From positions 682,001 to 746,000 of the forward strand of contig NZ_LT629752.1 in assembly GCF_900105145.1 (NCBI RefSeq): a stretch of DNA of 64,000 nt. Reading direction: 5' to 3'. Positions 34,646 to 45,139 of the stretch are shown here, piece after piece. A program made the translations under genes and the position numbers. This DNA comes from Polaribacter sp. KT25b (GTDB lineage Bacteria > Bacteroidota > Bacteroidia > Flavobacteriales > Flavobacteriaceae). Every line of letters begins with the position of its first letter. Position 1 is the stretch's first letter. The notes under the pieces were generated by a model. It was not told the DNA's origin. It saw only the letters and a list, made by a program, of their open reading frames with translations, and did no database searches.

Positions 34646-35905
34646 ATGTCTATGAAAAATAAAATTTTAATTTTATTATTATTTGCTATTGTAAAAGTCG
34701 AAGCGCAAACTTCGATTTTTACTGTTTCAGATAGTTTGTTTGCAAAAGGAAGATACAAATTGGCTTTACAAGAATTAGATAAAAATACCCCGTCATTTTT
34801 ATCAAACTATAAAAAAGCAGTTATTTATGAATCTATAGATAATTTTAAAAAAGCTGCCGAATTTTTAGAAAAAGCTATAGGTTTTAAAGATGATGATAAT
34901 ACAAAACTAAAATTAGCTAAAAATTATCAGCGATTACAAATATTAGGTAAATCTATAAAAATATATGAAGAAATTTTAGTAAAAGATTCTTTAAATCTGG
35001 TTTTAAAATACCAATTAGGAAAATTGTATTTAAATACTAAAGTAGCAGATAAAGCAGTAATAATTTTTAAAGAATTAATAGATAACGATATAACAAACGC
35101 AAATTATTCTTATTATTTAGCGTTGGCTTATGCAATTAAAAAAGATAGAAATAGAATGATAAATAGTTTTATTGATACTTTTAAAAAAGATACACTTCAT
35201 ATAAAAGCAATTGCAAATTTGGCATCAAGTTTTAAAAAGTTAAATGATTTAGATTCTACTCAATTATTTGTAGAAAAAGGATTGGCTATAGATAAAAATC
35301 ATATCAATTTAAATCGATTAAAAATTAATCAATTATACAGAGAAGAGAAATATAATGAAGTTATTCCGTTTTTATTAAATTTAGATTCTATAGATAAAAA
35401 AGATACTTATAGCAAATCTATGTTAGGTAGAACATATTATAATTTAGACAGTTTAGCAAAGGCAAAAGAGTATTTTAAAGGAGTTGCAAGAATGGATCGA
35501 GAAGATTTTAAGGCAATAACTTATTTAGGTCATATTGCGTTTAAAGAAAAAGATTTTAGAGCTGCATCTTTTAATTATATGAAGGCAACTTTTATAGGAA
35601 AACAAAAAAGAGATGAAGAATATTATGGTTTAGCTTCTGTTTATTATGAAAAAAAAGAGCCACTTTTAGCAATCAAAAATTTTGAAAAAGCATATTCTGA
35701 AAACACAAAAAATTACAGAGCATTATTTCAATTAGCAAAGCTAACAGATGATTATTATAAAGATAAAAAAATGGCTTATAAACTATATTTAAAGTATTAT
35801 AAATATCATAATAATAGAGATGAAGGCATGGCAAATTTTGTAAAAGGTAGAATAAACGATATTAAACAAGAATATTTTATGAAAGGCGAAAATTTGGAAG
35901 ATTAA
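34646..35905 (+). CDS. Tetratricopeptide-repeat protein, exported
   Basis: This 419-residue protein has a signal peptide (MKNKILILLLFAIVKVEAQ) and then about nine to ten TPR-like helical pairs from residue 35 to the end, such as YKKAVIYESIDNFKKAAEFL, DRNRMINSFIDTFKKDTLHI and ALFQLAKLTDDYYKDKKMAY. TPRs bind other proteins. It starts 4 bp after the M56 peptidase stop, so it belongs to the same transcript and is likely a periplasmic partner. The ATG at 34652 is an equally possible start. Confidence 0.8.
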   Translation: MSMKNKILILLLFAIVKVEAQTSIFTVSDSLFAKGRYKLALQELDKNTPSFLSNYKKAVIYESIDNFKKAAEFLEKAIGFKDDDNTKLKLAKNYQRLQILGKSIKIYEEILVKDSLNLVLKYQLGKLYLNTKVADKAVIIFKELIDNDITNANYSYYLALAYAIKKDRNRMINSFIDTFKKDTLHIKAIANLASSFKKLNDLDSTQLFVEKGLAIDKNHINLNRLKINQLYREEKYNEVIPFLLNLDSIDKKDTYSKSMLGRTYYNLDSLAKAKEYFKGVARMDREDFKAITYLGHIAFKEKDFRAASFNYMKATFIGKQKRDEEYYGLASVYYEKKEPLLAIKNFEKAYSENTKNYRALFQLAKLTDDYYKDKKMAYKLYLKYYKYHNNRDEGMANFVKGRINDIKQEYFMKGENLED

Positions 35906-35945
35906 AACCAACAAAATTTAGTAAATTCACACTTTCAATTGAATT

Positions 35946-36422
35946 ATGTTTGCACGTGTTTTTACTTTTTTGATATTTTTTATTTTTTGCACCTCGTGCG
36001 ATAAATTTTCTTTCTCAAAAAACAAAGATTTACAAATTATGGATACTATCGTAGATTTTACATCGGTAGATTTTTCGCCTTCTTTTAAAATTTGTGATTC
36101 TATTATTGATAAAGAAGAGGTTGCTATTTGTTTTAGAAATACAATGCATCAAAAAATAGGAGAGGAGTTGCAAAAACAGCAATTAACTATAAAAGATTCT
36201 ATTAACGAAATTATTTATGTTGATGTTGTAATCAACTCAAAAGGAGAAATTATTTTTGATGAAACTTCAACATCAGAAAATATAAAAAAGCAATTGCCAC
36301 AACTAGATAGTTTACTTAAATTATCTGTTTCTAAATTACCAGCAATACATCCTGCAATTAAAAGAGGAATTCCTGTAACAACAAAATATAGATTACCCAT
36401 AAGAATTTTGTTGATGGATTAA
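35946..36422 (+). CDS. Lipoprotein with divergent TonB-C-like domain
   Basis: This 158-residue protein has a lipoprotein signal (MFARVFTFLIFFIFCTSC). Its mature part aligns by pattern with the C-terminal domain of the M56 peptidase two genes upstream: FKICDSIIDKEEVAICFRNT corresponds to FPGCDSGDKDCFSKNIQK, followed by VDVVINSKGEIIFDETST and a late VTTKYRLPIRI. It lacks any membrane-spanning TonB stem. It may be a paralogue that competes with, or delivers a ligand to, the sensor. This is an inference from position and similarity. Confidence 0.65.
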   Translation: MFARVFTFLIFFIFCTSCDKFSFSKNKDLQIMDTIVDFTSVDFSPSFKICDSIIDKEEVAICFRNTMHQKIGEELQKQQLTIKDSINEIIYVDVVINSKGEIIFDETSTSENIKKQLPQLDSLLKLSVSKLPAIHPAIKRGIPVTTKYRLPIRILLMD

Positions 36423-36511
36423 TCTAGAATCTGCATAAAAAAGAATATATTTACATTCGTCTTTTTATAACCCCCAATAAAATAGCATCAATACATATTG
36501 GTGTATTGCAG

Positions 36512-37792
36512 ATGAAGAACATACAAAAAAGAATACTTAAACTTGGAAGAGTTGAAGATTTTGAAGTAAAAAATAGTAGCATAATATTTTTTTTAATAGG
36601 GCCAAGCCTTTTTATTTATTCTTACTTTATAAATAATTATGGAGATGAAAACGTAAGAATAGAAGGCGCTAGAGAGTTTTTTGCTTTCCTTTTTTTTATA
36701 GCAAGTTGTTTACCGTTTATTTTTAAAAAAAAGATAAAATTTTTCTTTGGATGGATTGTCTTTTTATTAATGCTACTTTTTTCTCATTACGTAATAGTTT
36801 TACTCTACATTAATAAATTTAGCATTCAGTTTTTATTAGGATTTTATGTTTTTAATTTTGGAGCTGTTTTGCTTTTTAACAATAGAGTGTTTATAAATAT
36901 TTTTTTAGTTACCATATTTATTCATCTTTTGCAAAAATTGATGATTTCGAATATTGAAGTTATGGTGTTTAATGCAGTTGTAAGCTCTTTTAGTATCTGT
37001 TTTGTCTTTTCTTTCATTATATTAAGTGGTTCAACCTTATTTAGAACACGAATAGCAAAACTTAATAAAGCTTTACATAAAAAGGCAAAAGCAAAAACAT
37101 TAGATTTAGAAAAAAAAGCAAAAGATTTAGAAGAAAAAAATTTAGATTTAGAAGAATTTGCTTTTGTAGTTTCTCATGATTTAAAAACTCCACTAAGAAA
37201 CATTACAGCTTTATCTTCTTGGTTAAAAGAAAGTGCAGAAAATAACGATAAAGTAGCTATAAATACGAACCTAGAGTTAATAGAAAAACAAATAACTCAA
37301 ATGGATTTAATTATTCAAGGTGTATTAAATTATTCTTTACAGAACGAGGTTTCAAGTAATGATGAAAAAATAAATTTAGATTTACTTGTTAAAGATTTAA
37401 TAGCTGTAAATAAGACTGATAAATGTTTAATTACAATCAAAAAGAAATTGCCCGTAATAAAGATAAATAAATCACAGATTCTTCAAGTTTTTCAAAATTT
37501 AATTCAAAACGGAATTAAATATAACGATAAAGAAATTTGTAAAATAGAGATTGATTACACACTAGAAAATAATTTCTATATTTTTTCAGTAAAAGATAAT
37601 GGTATAGGAATTGAAGAGAAATACCATGAAAAAATATTTAAATTATTTCAAAGATTGGACGTCAAGACTATGGAGAATGTAGGTATTGGATTATCTCTCG
37701 TTAAAAAAATAATTAATCGAAATAAAGGTGAAATTTATTTAAAAAGCGAAGTAAATATAGGTACTACTTTTTACTTTACACTACCGGCCTAA
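36512..37792 (+). CDS. Membrane-bound sensor histidine kinase
   Basis: From the ATG at 36512 the protein has 426 residues. About six membrane segments occupy residues 20-185, then comes a charged coiled coil ([20 protein letters not shown]), a HisKA domain with the phospho-acceptor in [20 protein letters not shown], and a HATPase domain ([54 protein letters not shown]). No extracellular sensor domain and no response regulator are adjacent. The kinase probably senses a membrane or intramembrane signal. Its 3' end overlaps obgE by 4 bp in convergent orientation. Confidence 0.88.
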   Translation: MKNIQKRILKLGRVEDFEVKNSSIIFFLIGPSLFIYSYFINNYGDENVRIEGAREFFAFLFFIASCLPFIFKKKIKFFFGWIVFLLMLLFSHYVIVLLYINKFSIQFLLGFYVFNFGAVLLFNNRVFINIFLVTIFIHLLQKLMISNIEVMVFNAVVSSFSICFVFSFIILSGSTLFRTRIAKLNKALHKKAKAKTLDLEKKAKDLEEKNLDLEEFAFVVSHDLKTPLRNITALSSWLKESAENNDKVAINTNLELIEKQITQMDLIIQGVLNYSLQNEVSSNDEKINLDLLVKDLIAVNKTDKCLITIKKKLPVIKINKSQILQVFQNLIQNGIKYNDKEICKIEIDYTLENNFYIFSVKDNGIGIEEKYHEKIFKLFQRLDVKTMENVGIGLSLVKKIINRNKGEIYLKSEVNIGTTFYFTLPA

Positions 37793-38778
37793 TTTAACAT
37801 TTTCCAAAGTTTATCTTTTAACTCTTGTAATCCTGTTTCTGCAACCGATGAAATAAATATTGCATCAACTCCTTTAGGTAATGTTGCTTTTATTTCTGCT
37901 TTTAATTCACCGTCTAACATATCCGTTTTAGAAATAGCTAATAATCTATCTTTATCTAATAACTCCGGATTGTGTTTTTTAAGTTCATTCAACAAGATGT
38001 CATATTCTTTGTTGATGTCATCGCTATCCGCAGGAATTAAAAATAATAAAGCCGAATTACGTTCTATGTGTCTTAAAAAACGATGCCCTAAACCTTTTCC
38101 TTCTGCAGCACCTTCTATAATTCCAGGAATATCTGCAATTACAAATGTTTGATGATTTCTGTGTTCAACGATACCTAAATTTGGTTTTAAAGTTGTAAAA
38201 GCATAATCTGCAATTTTAGGTTTTGCAGATGTTAAAACAGATAATAAAGTTGATTTACCTGCATTAGGAAAACCAACTAAACCAACATCTGCTAATAATT
38301 TTAATTCTATTCTAAACCAGCCATCAATACCGTCAATACCAGGTTGTGCATATCTTGGTGTTTGATTTGTTGATGATCTAAAATTCCAGTTTCCAAGTCC
38401 GCCTTTTCCACCTTCTAATAAAACAACTTCTTTTTTATCTTCTGTTATTTCTACAATAACTTCATCTGTATCTGCATCTTTTATTATGGTTCCTAAAGGA
38501 ACATCAATATAAATATCTTCTGCATCATGACCGCTACTTCTACTTTTACTACCTGCTCCACCGTTTTCAGCTCTAAAATGACGTTTAAATTTTAGGTGAA
38601 AAAGTGTCCACATATTTTTGTCTCCACGTAAAATAATATGACCACCACGACCACCATCTCCACCATCTGGACCACCTTTAGTAATATATTTTTCTCGGTG
38701 AAGATGCACAGAACCTTGCCCGCCTTTTCCAGAAGAAGCGTATATTTTTATGTAGTCAACAAAATTTCCTTCAGTCAT
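37789..38778 (-). CDS. obgE: GTPase Obg/CgtA
   Basis: This essential ribosome-associated GTPase acts in 50S subunit maturation and stress control. The 329 residues hold the glycine-rich Obg domain ([40 protein letters not shown]) and the G domain ([11 protein letters not shown]-loop, [25 protein letters not shown]). The C-terminal OCT extension of some homologues is absent. An octamer repeat array lies within 10 bp of the start codon. Confidence 0.96.
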   Translation of the reverse strand: MTEGNFVDYIKIYASSGKGGQGSVHLHREKYITKGGPDGGDGGRGGHIILRGDKNMWTLFHLKFKRHFRAENGGAGSKSRSSGHDAEDIYIDVPLGTIIKDADTDEVIVEITEDKKEVVLLEGGKGGLGNWNFRSSTNQTPRYAQPGIDGIDGWFRIELKLLADVGLVGFPNAGKSTLLSVLTSAKPKIADYAFTTLKPNLGIVEHRNHQTFVIADIPGIIEGAAEGKGLGHRFLRHIERNSALLFLIPADSDDINKEYDILLNELKKHNPELLDKDRLLAISKTDMLDGELKAEIKATLPKGVDAIFISSVAETGLQELKDKLWKMLN

Positions 38779-38785
38779 TATTTCT

Positions 38786-38866
38786 GTTTATTTGTGTAAT
38801 TGTTTAATATAGTAATTGTGTTTCTAGTATTAACTAGTAAACATTTGTAAAGTTACACAATTAGAT
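38786..38866. repeat. Inverted octamer arrays between HPRT-adk and obgE
   Basis: GT-type 8-mers (GTTTATTT, GTGTAATT, GTTTAATA, TAGTAATT, GTGTTTCT at 38786-38825) face two AC-type 8-mers (AGTTACAC, AATTAGAT at 38851-38866). The layout repeats that seen between etfB and etfA and fills most of the 92-bp spacer. Confidence 0.55.
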
Positions 38867-38870
38867 ATTC

Positions 38871-39989
38871 TTATAAGGTATCAAAAACTTCAGATAAACG
38901 AGCAGTTATGTCATCAATTGTACCAACGCCGTCTATGCCGTAGTAGTTTCCTTGTTCTTGATAAAAGTCTTTTAAAATAGCTGTTTTAGTATTGTATTCA
39001 TTAAAACGGTTTCTAATTTTACTTTCGTCTGTGTCATCTGTTCTTCCGCTTGTTTTACCTCTTTCTAACAAACGAGTAACTAATAAATCTTCTGGCACTT
39101 CTAAGGCAACCATTCCGTTTATTTGTTCACCTTTTTCGGCTAAAAATTCATCTAATGCAATAGCTTGAGATTCGGTTCTTGGAAAACCATCAAAAATAAA
39201 ACCATTTGCATCAGCATTTTTTTCTACCTCTGCTTTTAGCATATTTATGGTTACTTCATCAGGTACTAAATCTCCTTGATCCATAAAGCTTTTAGCAAGT
39301 TTTCCTAATTCTGTTTCATTTTTAATATTAAATCTAAAAACGTCTCCAGTAGAAATATGCAATAAATCATATTTCTTTTTTAGTAAGGTTGCTTGTGTTC
39401 CTTTTCCTGCTCCTGGAGGACCAAATAATACAATGTTTTTCATTTTAGGTTGTGTTGTTAGTTGATATATTTCTGGGTAATTTCTTCCTAAATTATTATA
39501 ATCTAATCCGTAACCTACAATAAATTTATCTTCAATTTCTTTTCCTATGTAATTTATTGGTAGTTCTTTTTTAAAGACATCTGGTTTAAAGAATAATGTA
39601 GCAATTTTAAGTTGTTTTACATTTTTGTTTCTAAAGATATTATATATTTCTTGTAAAGTATTACCAGTGTCTATAATATCTTCTAAAATAATTACCGTTC
39701 TACCTGTTAAATCTTCATTAATACCAACTAAATGTTTAATGTTTTCGGTAGAAGAAGTACCTTCATAAGACGCTAGTTTTACAAAAGAAACTTCGCAATT
39801 TCCTTTAAACTCTCTTATAAAGTCTGCTGCAAAAAGGAAACACCCATTTAAAATACCAACAAAAATTGGTACTTCATCTTTAGGTAAATCTGCTTTTACA
39901 TGTAGTGCTAATGTTTTTACTATTTCAGAAATTTCTTCTTTATTTATAAAAGGTTTAAAGTATAAATCGTGAAGTTTAATAATTTTCAT
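38871..39989 (-). CDS. Hypoxanthine phosphoribosyltransferase fused to adenylate kinase
   Basis: Residues 1-178 are a complete HPRT (PRPP-binding VIILEDIIDTGNT at 99-111 and FVGILNGCFLFAADFIRE). Residues 183-372 are a complete adenylate kinase (P-loop GPPGAGKGT at 190-198, ISTGDVFR, GFIFDGFPRT, and the short LID GRTDDTDESKIRNRFNEY without zinc cysteines). The linker is only a few residues (LTTQPK), and Met183 sits where a separate Adk would start. One protein could thus make IMP from hypoxanthine and balance AMP, ADP and ATP. The fusion is known in Flavobacteriaceae. Confidence 0.93.
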   Translation of the reverse strand: MKIIKLHDLYFKPFINKEEISEIVKTLALHVKADLPKDEVPIFVGILNGCFLFAADFIREFKGNCEVSFVKLASYEGTSSTENIKHLVGINEDLTGRTVIILEDIIDTGNTLQEIYNIFRNKNVKQLKIATLFFKPDVFKKELPINYIGKEIEDKFIVGYGLDYNNLGRNYPEIYQLTTQPKMKNIVLFGPPGAGKGTQATLLKKKYDLLHISTGDVFRFNIKNETELGKLAKSFMDQGDLVPDEVTINMLKAEVEKNADANGFIFDGFPRTESQAIALDEFLAEKGEQINGMVALEVPEDLLVTRLLERGKTSGRTDDTDESKIRNRFNEYNTKTAILKDFYQEQGNYYGIDGVGTIDDITARLSEVFDTL

Positions 39990-40025
39990 GGTGTGTAAAG
40001 TTAATAGCTGTTTTTTAATGAAAAA

Positions 40026-40073
40026 ACCGTTTTCTTTTGTTGAACATATTTCTGTGTCACAAAAGAAAACGGT
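40026..40073 (-). terminator. Rho-independent terminator after secDF
   Basis: A 15-bp perfect stem (accgttttcttttgt / acaaaagaaaacggt) with an 18-nt loop is followed by six T residues on the minus strand. Confidence 0.85.
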
Positions 40074-40094
40074 ATAATTTATTTTATAATTAAA

Positions 40095-43064
40095 TTAGTT
40101 GTCTTTGTCTTCTTTTTTAGTAGTATCGTACATTATTGGAGTTGCTACAAATATTGAAGAATAAGTACCTACTATAATACCAACAATTAATGCAAACATA
40201 AATCCTTTAATAGAATCTCCTCCAAATAAGAAGATTGATAACATTACTAATAATGTAGTTAAAGAAGTATTTATTGTTCTACCTAAAGTTTTATTAATTG
40301 CATCATTAATTAATACATTATGTTTTCCTCTACGTTCGTTTGTAAACTCTCTAATTCTATCAAAAATAATAACTGTATCATTTAGTGAGTAACCAACAAC
40401 GGTTAATATTGCCGCAATAAAAGATTGATCTATTTCCATATCAAAAGGCATAATGTTATATGCAATAGAGAATACACCTAATACTATTAATACATCATGA
40501 AATACTGCTGCAACTGCACCAATACTATAAGATACTTTTCTAAATCTTAATAAAATGTATAAGAAAACTACTAATAAAGAACCTAATACAGCATATAAAG
40601 CTGATGTTTTAATATCATCTGCAATAGTTGGTTCTACTTTAATGTAGCTCATTACTCCGCTTCCAGTTTTTTCAAAACCTGGTTTAAAGTTTTCGTAGGT
40701 TGTATTTCCTAAATATGGTTTTAATCCTGTAAATAAAGTGTTTTGAACTTGTTCATCAACTTCTTGACCTTCTTCATCAATTTTATAAACTGTTGTTATT
40801 TTTAATTGATTATCATTTCCATAAGTTTTAACTTCTGGAGCAGTACCAAAAGCATCTTTTAAAGTTGAAGCAACTTCTGTAGCACTCATAGATTGATCAA
40901 AACGAACAACATAAGAACGACCTCCTTTAAAGTCAACTCCTTGTTTTAATCCGATAGAGAAAATAGAAATTAAGCCAGCAATAATAATAGTTCCAGAAAT
41001 CATGTACGCAATTTTACGTTTTTTGATATACTGAATATTAATATTTTCAAACCATCCTTTAGAAAAAGAAGTGTTTAATGTTAATTTGTTTCCTTTATCA
41101 ATTGCTCTGTCCATTAAAATACGTGTAATAAATACAGCAGTAAATAAAGAGGTTGCAATACCTATCATTAATGTTAAAGCAAAACCTTTTATTGGTCCTG
41201 TACCAAAAACATATAATATAATACCTGTTAGTAAGGTAGTAATATTCGCATCAATAATTGCAGATAATGCTCCTTTAATAGAGAAACCTTCTTCAACAGC
41301 TTGTTTTAATCCTTTTTTAGATGATAAGCCTTCCTTGATTCTTTCAAATATAATTACGTTTGCATCTACAGACATACCAATTGTTAAAATGATACCTGCA
41401 ATTCCTGGTAATGTTAATACCGCATTAAAAGATGCTAAAATTCCAAAAATAAATAAGATGTTTACAGTTAAAGCTATATCGGCATAAATACCAGCTTTTC
41501 CATAATATAAAATCATCCAAATTAAAACTAAGAAAATAGCTATACCAAATGATATAAAACTTGCATCAATTGCTTCTTGCCCTAAAGATGGTCCAACTAC
41601 TTCAATTTGAATTATTCTTGCCGCCGCAGGTAATTTACCAGCTTTTAAAACTGTAGCAATATCTTCTGCTTCTTCAATCGTCATGCTTCCACCAGAAATA
41701 GAAGTTCTACCACCAGTAATAGCTTGATTTACAGAAGGTGCAGTGTATACATAATCGTCTAATACTACAGCAACAAAGTTACCAATATTATCACCAGTCA
41801 TTTTAGCCCATTGTTTAGTTCCAGAGCTGTTCATTGTCATGCTTACTTCTGGCTTGTTCAATTGATCAAACATTTGAGAAGCATCTAAAATAACATCACC
41901 TTCAATTGTTGGTCTGTCATTTCTATTTCCTTTAATTGCATATAAATTAATTAACTCTGTACCATCAGTTCCTTTAGTAGATTTATAATCCCATAAAAAC
42001 TTAGTATATCTTAACTCTGTAGGCAATAAAGTTCTAATTTCTTTTTTAGCTAATAAATTATTTACAGTTGCAGTGTCTAAAACGCTTGCATATGCTACAA
42101 CAGAACTTAATTGTTGTTGAGATTGTGCTACGTTAGGAAATAAGTAGGTAAATAGATTTTTTTGAACTTTAGTAGAATCTGTAGATTCACCAAGTAAAGC
42201 GTCAATATCATCTTTTTTAATAGAGTCTTTTTCAGTCTCTAAAACAGAATCATCTTTTAATAATTCTGCAACTTTGTCATTTGCTGCAAAGAAAAAGTTT
42301 TGTACTTCTGCATTTGTTTGAACTTCCCAAAACTGTAATTCAGCTTTACTTGTAATTAGTTTTGTAACACGCTCAATATCTTTTGCTCCTGGTAATTCAA
42401 TTTGAATTCTTCCAGAATTTCCAATTCTTTGAATATTTGGTTGCGTAACACCAAATTTATCTATTCTACTTCTTAATACCTCAAAAGCAGTACCAATAGA
42501 GCTATTTATTTCTTCTTGTAACGTTGTTTTTACAGTTGAATTTTCTTCGTCAAAAGAAATTTTTTCGCTTAATGCTTTTGTTCCAAAAATAGAAGGATCG
42601 CTTAATTTTGTAGTTCCAGCAATTTTTTCAAATTCTTCAAAGAATAGATCTAAATATGTAGAGTTACTGCTTTTTTGTCTTTCGTCTGCAGCATCTAAAG
42701 CTTTGTTAAAAACTTCATTTTTAGAATCATTTGCTAAACTTTTTAAAACTTCCTTTACAGAAACTTGTAAAATAGCGTTAACACCACCTCTTAAATCAAG
42801 ACCAAGATTCATCTCTTTGTCTTTTACATCATTATAGGTAAATTTAGTAACGCCTAAATCTATAATGTTATCATTTGCAACACTGTCTAAGTACTTTCTT
42901 TCAAAAGTAGCTTTTTGTCTTGCGTCACTATCATTACCTTTAGTTGCTGCATAAGCAACTGCATCATCTTCAACTTTTGTAGCCAAAAATGTAAATGATA
43001 ATTGATATAAACTCACTAACCCAAAAAGGATTGCGAATAATTTAATAAGTCCTTTGTTTTGCAT
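40095..43064 (-). CDS. secDF: Protein translocase subunit SecDF (fused)
   Basis: This single 989-residue protein contains SecD and SecF, each with six membrane segments, that use the proton motive force to help pull proteins through SecYEG. The SecD part shows LDLRGGVNAILQV, the P1 periplasmic domain (VLRSRIDKFGVTQPNIQRIG) and SVDANVIIFERIKEGL. The SecF part begins near residue 690 (GLKQGVDFKGGRSYVV) and has GYSLNDTVIIFDRIREFTNE. The periplasmic region of SecD is longer than in E. coli, with an acidic insertion around residues 255-330. The fused form is usual in Bacteroidota. Confidence 0.96.
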   Translation of the reverse strand: MQNKGLIKLFAILFGLVSLYQLSFTFLATKVEDDAVAYAATKGNDSDARQKATFERKYLDSVANDNIIDLGVTKFTYNDVKDKEMNLGLDLRGGVNAILQVSVKEVLKSLANDSKNEVFNKALDAADERQKSSNSTYLDLFFEEFEKIAGTTKLSDPSIFGTKALSEKISFDEENSTVKTTLQEEINSSIGTAFEVLRSRIDKFGVTQPNIQRIGNSGRIQIELPGAKDIERVTKLITSKAELQFWEVQTNAEVQNFFFAANDKVAELLKDDSVLETEKDSIKKDDIDALLGESTDSTKVQKNLFTYLFPNVAQSQQQLSSVVAYASVLDTATVNNLLAKKEIRTLLPTELRYTKFLWDYKSTKGTDGTELINLYAIKGNRNDRPTIEGDVILDASQMFDQLNKPEVSMTMNSSGTKQWAKMTGDNIGNFVAVVLDDYVYTAPSVNQAITGGRTSISGGSMTIEEAEDIATVLKAGKLPAAARIIQIEVVGPSLGQEAIDASFISFGIAIFLVLIWMILYYGKAGIYADIALTVNILFIFGILASFNAVLTLPGIAGIILTIGMSVDANVIIFERIKEGLSSKKGLKQAVEEGFSIKGALSAIIDANITTLLTGIILYVFGTGPIKGFALTLMIGIATSLFTAVFITRILMDRAIDKGNKLTLNTSFSKGWFENINIQYIKKRKIAYMISGTIIIAGLISIFSIGLKQGVDFKGGRSYVVRFDQSMSATEVASTLKDAFGTAPEVKTYGNDNQLKITTVYKIDEEGQEVDEQVQNTLFTGLKPYLGNTTYENFKPGFEKTGSGVMSYIKVEPTIADDIKTSALYAVLGSLLVVFLYILLRFRKVSYSIGAVAAVFHDVLIVLGVFSIAYNIMPFDMEIDQSFIAAILTVVGYSLNDTVIIFDRIREFTNERRGKHNVLINDAINKTLGRTINTSLTTLLVMLSIFLFGGDSIKGFMFALIVGIIVGTYSSIFVATPIMYDTTKKEDKDN

Positions 43065-43104
43065 GTTATTTATTTTATGTCGACTTTCTTTTTTTTAAAA
43101 CGTG

Positions 43105-43135
43105 CAAATATAGTATTTCAAAGTACCCGAAGCAA
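43105..43135 (-). promoter_or_regulatory. Promoter of secDF
   Basis: On the minus strand TTG (43135-43133), 20 bp and TATATTTG (43112-43105) give a full consensus promoter 41 bp before the start codon. Confidence 0.7.
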
Positions 43136-43267
43136 TTATTTTACACATTTATATTGTTGTTTTTTTGATGAATTTTTAAGAACTCAATTTTGAAATTTTA
43201 TTAAGTCTTAAAATTGACTATATTTATTCATTAAAATCGATGAAAAAATCACTTATAAAGTATAAAT

Positions 43268-44944
43268 ATGGCACATTTATCAGATATTTCAATTGCACAA
43301 TCTAAAAAGCTTCAACATATTAAAAATATTGCTAAAAAACTACAAGTTGATGAAGATGATTTAGAAATGTATGGAAAGTTTAAAGCTAAGCTTCCGTTGT
43401 ATTTGATTGATGAAAAAAAAGTTCAGAAAAATAATTTAGTTTTAGTAACAGCTTTAACACCAACACCAGCAGGCGAAGGTAAAACTACAGTTTCTATTGG
43501 TTTAACAGAAGGTTTAAATAAAATAGGAAAACAAGCTATTGTTGTTTTAAGAGAGCCTTCTTTGGGACCTGTTTTTGGAATGAAAGGTGGCGCAGCTGGT
43601 GGTGGATATTCGCAAGTTGTACCAATGGAAGATATTAATTTGCATTTTACAGGTGATTTTAATGCTGTTGAAAAAGCGAATAATTTTTTATCAGCTTTAA
43701 TTGATAATAATATTCAAAGTAAAACTAATAATTTAAATATCGATCCAAGAACAGTTCTGTGGAAACGTGTAATTGATTTGAATGATAGAGCTTTACGTGA
43801 TGTAACAATTGGCTTAGGAGGTAGGTTTAATGGAATTCCCAGGCAAGATGGATTTAATATTACTCCTGCTTCTGAAGTGATGGCTATTTTGTGTATGGCT
43901 TCTGATTTAGAGAATTTAAAAAAACGTTTAGGAAATATTTTTATTGGTTTTACTTTTGATAATAAACCTGTTTTTGCAAGAGATTTAAAAGCAGAAAATG
44001 CGATGGCAATTTTATTAAAAGATGCCATAAAACCAAATTTAGTGCAAACTTTAGAAAAAAATCCTGCAATTATTCATGGCGGACCATTTGCAAATATTGC
44101 CCAAGGTACAAATACTATAATTGCAACTAAAATGGGTTTGTCTTTGTCTAATTATGTGATTACAGAAGCAGGTTTTGGTGCTGATTTAGGTGCAGAAAAA
44201 TTCTTAAATATTAAATCTAAGTTTGCTAATTTAAATCCTAAATGTGTTGTTTTGGTTATGACAATAAGAGCTTTGCGTCATCATGGAGGAGCAAAAAAAG
44301 AAGAGTATAATATTCCTAATTTAGATAAAGTTATAGACGGATTCAAGAATCTTGAAAGGCATATAGAAAACATTAGAAAATTTAATGTTGAACCTGTTGT
44401 TGCTATTAATTCTTTTATTTCTGATACTGATGAAGAAGTTGCTTTTGTAATAGAAAAATGTGCAAACTTAGGTGTTGAAGCTGTTTTATCTGAAGGTTGG
44501 GCAAAAGGTGGAGTAGGAATGATAGATTTGGCAAAAGTAGTTGTAAATGTTGTTGAAAACAAAGCAAGTCAATATAAACCTTTGTACAATTGGAAATCTC
44601 CTGTAACAGATAAAATAGAAACTATTGCTAAAGAAATTTACGGGGCGAAAAATGTTGAATATAGTAAATTAGCGCAACTAAATTTAAGAAGAATTAATAG
44701 ATTAGGGTTTAACGATTTTGCGATTTGTATGGCGAAAACTCAAAAGTCTTTTTCGGATGATGAATCCTTAATTGGAAGACCAGAAGGATTTACAGTAACC
44801 GTTAGAGAAATTGAAATTGCAGCAGGCGCAGAATTTATTATTCCAATTTTAGGAAAAATGATGCGAATGCCAGGTTTACCAGAGCATCCTGCATCAGAAA
44901 ATATGACCATTGATAATAATAGCGTAATTTCTGGATTGTCTTAA
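43268..44944 (+). CDS. fhs: Formate--tetrahydrofolate ligase
   Basis: This enzyme makes 10-formyl-tetrahydrofolate from formate, ATP and tetrahydrofolate. The 558-residue protein is typical. It has the P-loop-like TPTPAGEGKTTVSIGLTEGL, LREPSLGPVFGMKGGAAGGG, the family signature HGGPFANIAQGTN, and PGLPEHPASENMTIDN at the end. Together with thyA and folA it contributes to one-carbon metabolism, but it is transcribed alone here. Confidence 0.96.
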   Translation: MAHLSDISIAQSKKLQHIKNIAKKLQVDEDDLEMYGKFKAKLPLYLIDEKKVQKNNLVLVTALTPTPAGEGKTTVSIGLTEGLNKIGKQAIVVLREPSLGPVFGMKGGAAGGGYSQVVPMEDINLHFTGDFNAVEKANNFLSALIDNNIQSKTNNLNIDPRTVLWKRVIDLNDRALRDVTIGLGGRFNGIPRQDGFNITPASEVMAILCMASDLENLKKRLGNIFIGFTFDNKPVFARDLKAENAMAILLKDAIKPNLVQTLEKNPAIIHGGPFANIAQGTNTIIATKMGLSLSNYVITEAGFGADLGAEKFLNIKSKFANLNPKCVVLVMTIRALRHHGGAKKEEYNIPNLDKVIDGFKNLERHIENIRKFNVEPVVAINSFISDTDEEVAFVIEKCANLGVEAVLSEGWAKGGVGMIDLAKVVVNVVENKASQYKPLYNWKSPVTDKIETIAKEIYGAKNVEYSKLAQLNLRRINRLGFNDFAICMAKTQKSFSDDESLIGRPEGFTVTVREIEIAAGAEFIIPILGKMMRMPGLPEHPASENMTIDNNSVISGLS

Positions 44945-45139
44945 AAAAATATACATTTAGCTAAAGCCATTTATAACATACATAATTTTAATATCTGTGG
45001 ATAAATCCATGGTCTATTTATTTTTAAATGTTTAATTTATGGGGTAAAATAGCACAGGCATTAGTTTGTGTGTTCAATTATAAAATTAGATATTACTTGC
45101 TTTCGCCAAATAGGTGTTTAAATAATCTAAAGAAAACCT

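Noticed and set aside
41071..41487. Open frame of 138 codons opposite secDF
   Set aside because: It is a shadow of the SecDF reading frame on the other strand; composition and position follow from the real gene.
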